A DNA stretch of 35,000 nt from Neocallimastix lanati (nom. inval.) (lineage: Eukaryota; Neocallimastigomycota; Neocallimastigomycetes; Neocallimastigales; Neocallimastigaceae): contig JACVTC010000071.1 of NCBI GenBank assembly GCA_016946835.1, positions 835,001-870,000 on the forward strand. The letters run 5' to 3'. Positions within the stretch are counted from its first letter, which is position 1; each line of letters starts with the position of its first letter. Positions 32,701 to 35,000 of this stretch are shown piece by piece. The notes under the pieces were generated by a model. It was not told where the DNA came from. It saw only the letters and a program-made list of their open reading frames with translations, and searched no databases. Position numbers and translations under genes: made by a program.

Positions 32701-32872
32701 AATTTTATTAATATCAATATCAATATTATATAATTATAAATTTTATTAATATCAATATCAATATTATATAATTAAAAATTTTATTAATATCAATATCAAT
32801 ATTACATAATTAAAAATTTAATTAATATCAATATCAATATTATATTATTATAAATTTTATTAATATCAATAT
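32701..32872. repeat. 38-bp minisatellite, four and a half copies
   Basis: Units start at 32701, 32739, 32777, 32815 and 32853, exactly 38 bp apart. Each contains TTATTAATATCAATATCAAT followed by ATTA(T/C)AT. Only scattered single-base differences separate the copies. Confidence 0.92.
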
Positions 32873-33488
32873 ACTTTTCAAAATTAATTATGTTATTAAA
32901 AATATTAAATTCAATAAAAGATTTTTATTATTTTATTAAAATTCTAATTGTTATTATTATATTTTAATAATAATTGATTCATATTGATCAAACATTTTAA
33001 ATATTACTATGCAAATAATTAATTATTTTAATAGGATCAATTATTCAACTCTTATTGTTTTAATTTTTAATTCTTATATTATTTAAATTAATATATATAT
33101 ATATATCGTTTATGAAAATATGAATTATAAATAATTAAAATTATTTACTTTTCATTTAAATTTTTTTATTTACTATAATAAAATATAATAATTAAAAGAT
33201 AAATGTTATTATAACTAAATTTTTTTTTATTTAGAAAAATAAATGGAAAAAATTAAAATATATGATTTATATATATATAAAATAATTATTATATTTTTTA
33301 TTTTATTTTATTTTATTTTATTTTATATTTATTTCACCTATATACTTTATTATTTAATATTTTTATAGATGTTAAACTTATATATATATATTTATATGGT
33401 TTACATATTATCTTAATTTTTAAAAAAATAATATTTAGTTTAATAATAAATTTAAAATTAATCTATAAAAAATCTATTTTTTATTTAT
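32873..33488. other. AT-rich spacer without visible genes
   Basis: A/T-rich with (TA)n near 33090-33105 and (ATTTT)n near 33300-33325. It holds the 3' flank of the gene on the minus strand; nothing else is recognised. Confidence 0.6.
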
Positions 33489-33938
33489 TTAACCACGCCA
33501 ACACCAACCATATTCAGTAAGACAGTATTTACCAACTATATCATAAATACGAGCATCACGATTAACATAACCTCTCCATGAAAATCCACCTCTTGTGTTA
33601 TTTAGTGTGTAATAACACCCATTTTTGGTACTTATATGTCTAGTAATCCATTTACATTTATCTGGATTTTTATATTGTGCATCTCTAAGATATGCTCCAA
33701 CAGGGATTTCTCTATAATTTGCTGCTGAATTACAGAGGAAATAGTCATAAAATCCACGATTACTATTTTTTATAATACCATAACCTTTACATATATATGT
33801 ATTTTTGCAATTTCTAGAATTAAGGAAATATAGATGAGATATATCTGAATATATAGCTGGTTCAACCAATTTTATACCACAAACATAAGTAATGCGTGCA
33901 GTAGCAATTAATAAAGCAGTTAATAATTTTTTAAACAT
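33489..33938 (-). CDS. Small secreted cysteine-rich protein, family unknown
   Basis: A 149-residue intact frame (ATG 33938, TAA at 33489). Residues 1-21 form a signal peptide (KKLL, then a hydrophobic core, ending near VCG). The mature part is basic and aromatic with about seven cysteines spaced through it (RNCKN, YICKG, FLCN, DKCKW, NGCYY, KYCL, GWCW), enough for three disulfides. The C-terminus is rich in Gly, Trp and Tyr (GGFSWRGY, EYGWCWRG), as in small extracellular binding or inhibitor-like proteins. There is no dockerin. It is not recognised as a known family. The intact frame, signal peptide and even composition against A/T flanks make it a credible gene. Confidence 0.72.
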   Translation of the reverse strand: MFKKLLTALLIATARITYVCGIKLVEPAIYSDISHLYFLNSRNCKNTYICKGYGIIKNSNRGFYDYFLCNSAANYREIPVGAYLRDAQYKNPDKCKWITRHISTKNGCYYTLNNTRGGFSWRGYVNRDARIYDIVGKYCLTEYGWCWRG

Positions 33939-34285
33939 TTTAATTTATAAAATTAATACTTTAATATAATATTATAAAAAATACTAATTATAAACCTATT
34001 TATATATTTATTTTTTTTTTAATTATTCAATTATGTAATTACGTATGTAATTTTGTTGATAATATAAATAAGGTATTAATAATAATTAATAATATTTAAA
34101 AAAAAATAAAAAAATATAATAATTATTTTATATATGTAGTAATTTATATATATATATTTTTTTTTATTTAATTTTCTAAAAAAATTTTTTTTGGTCATAA
34201 TAAACGTTTGTCCTATTTTTATTATCATTTAAAAATTTTTTATTCATTTATAATTTATTTATTAATTTATTTATTTGTTACTTAT
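33939..34285. other. AT-rich spacer upstream of the Cys-rich gene
   Basis: A/T-rich DNA that should hold the promoter of the minus-strand gene ending at 33938. No distinct box stands out. Confidence 0.5.
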
Positions 34286-34436
34286 AATACGCCATGTTTT
34301 CCGAAATGCACTACAACAAAATACAAATTTATGTAATAAAAATTTTCTAAATGACACACCCCCAAATTTTACAAGCCATTAAAAATAAATGGCGTATTGA
34401 AAATTTGTATTATAAAAATTGGCGAAATGCACCACA
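34286..34436. repeat. Fold-back element with crossed inverted repeats and GAAATGCAC words
   Basis: AATACGCCAT (34286-34295) is the inverse of ATGGCGTATT (34389-34398), and AATACAAATTT (34320-34330) is the inverse of AAATTTGTATT (34401-34411). The two pairs interleave (A, B, A', B'). A shorter hairpin GCCATT/AATGGC lies at 34375-34393. CGAAATGCAC occurs directly repeated at 34302-34311 and 34423-34432. The block is much richer in G and C than its flanks. It looks like a small non-autonomous mobile element. It lies about 190 bp before the next gene. Confidence 0.7.
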
Positions 34437-34627
34437 TTCTTAAATAATATTACAATGTATGTTTTAATAATTAATCAGAAGATTATTTCAAATATGAAAT
34501 AATTACTTAATTTATTTTAAATAATATTACAATTTATTATAGATTGTTTATAATAAGCTAATAAAAATAATTAGTTTTTAAAATTATATTGTTAAATTTA
34601 AAATAAAACAATTAATTAAAAATAAAT

Positions 34628-35000
34628 ATGGAATTGGATAACGATAACGATATAAGAAATGAAAATAATGAATATAATCATAGTGATAATGAATATTTAT
34701 ATGATTCTGACACAAGTACTGAATTTTTTGAAAGTGATGATAATAATAATGAACATACTAAATATTTCATTAAAGATGAAACTAAGAAAATTTCTGATTC
34801 AAAGTGTGATGATATATTTGAATCAATTTTTGGTAATGATAAACATGAGAATATTACCAAGCAATTTTTAAGAGATATTATTAATATTGAAATAGGAGAT
34901 TCAGATAGACTAATTTTTAAAAATGCTGAAATAAAAAACGAAAATCAATATATAAAAAAAGAAAAAAGACCAGATGTAGATATTAATATTGAAATTAATA
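34628..35000 (+). CDS. PD-(D/E)XK nuclease family (Rpn/transposase-type) protein, 5' part, cut by window end
   Basis: An open frame from ATG 34628 runs off the window (124 codons seen). The first 50 residues are Asn/Asp/Glu-rich and probably disordered (DNDNDIRNENNEYNHSD). The domain starts near IFESIFGNDKHENITKQFLR, which matches the F..iFG.e.N..il..fL opening of the PD-(D/E)XK nuclease family found in Rpn recombination-promoting nucleases and relatives. Near the edge KRPDVDINIEIN carries the expected Asp (P-D) and Glu in the catalytic strand-turn-strand. These families are abundant in bacteria and have spread into anaerobic fungi, so horizontal origin is likely. The catalytic Lys/Gln and C-terminal half cannot be seen. 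Whether it is intact is unknown. Confidence 0.7.
   Translation, partial: MELDNDNDIRNENNEYNHSDNEYLYDSDTSTEFFESDDNNNEHTKYFIKDETKKISDSKCDDIFESIFGNDKHENITKQFLRDIINIEIGDSDRLIFKNAEIKNENQYIKKEKRPDVDINIEIN

Noticed and set aside
34678-34871. Two short frames inside the right-end gene
   Set aside because: Shadows of the PD-(D/E)XK frame starting at 34628, which is longer and carries the family motif.

Overview
The window looks like a gene-poor stretch of an anaerobic gut fungus genome (Neocallimastigomycota, for example Piromyces, Neocallimastix or Anaeromyces). Three things point there: extreme A+T content with homopolymer runs up to about 50 nt; fungal dockerin (CBM10-like) domains with the CC...WGxENxxWCGI signature on secreted proteins; and a mix of carbohydrate-active, bacterial-like and retroelement genes. 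The genus cannot be told from the sequence.

Layout. 1-3300: an intact secreted GH43 enzyme with a ricin-type lectin module and two dockerins (minus strand). 3300-9660: AT-rich spacer with tandem duplications, a decayed small membrane protein (6791-7030), and an ABCA-type transporter fragment (8421-8879) between two base-richer blocks of unknown nature. 9661-10260 and 16861-17424: two short LURP-one-related/tubby-like proteins (minus). 13506-16498: a 5'-truncated LINE whose insertion can be read base by base, with a poly(A) tail and a perfect 14-bp target-site duplication. 18871-19664 and 31041-32474: two damaged FLYWCH/MULE transposase copies pointing outward around an 11.4-kb interval.

That interval (19.7-31.0 kb) is a pseudogene cluster: an unrecognised relic (20411-20695), an adenylation/condensation (NRPS-like) relic (21727-23951), a small unassigned frame (23990-24364), a phosphatidylinositol-PLC-like secreted protein carrying four dockerins (24701-27630), and a fragment of a multisubunit RNA polymerase largest subunit with its DFDGD active-site loop (27945-29124). 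A run of perfect inverted repeats follows (29543-30102). The right end holds a small secreted Cys-rich protein (33489-33938, minus), a fold-back element (34286-34436), and the start of a PD-(D/E)XK (Rpn/transposase-type) nuclease gene cut by the window edge (34628 onward).

Apparently functional genes are the GH43 dockerin protein (a probable fungal cellulosome part acting on hemicellulose), the two LOR-like proteins, the Cys-rich secreted protein and perhaps the PD-(D/E)XK gene. The rest is mostly decay: frameshifts and in-frame stops in once-coding DNA, expanding AT microsatellites, minisatellites and mobile elements. No rRNA, tRNA or CRISPR array was seen.
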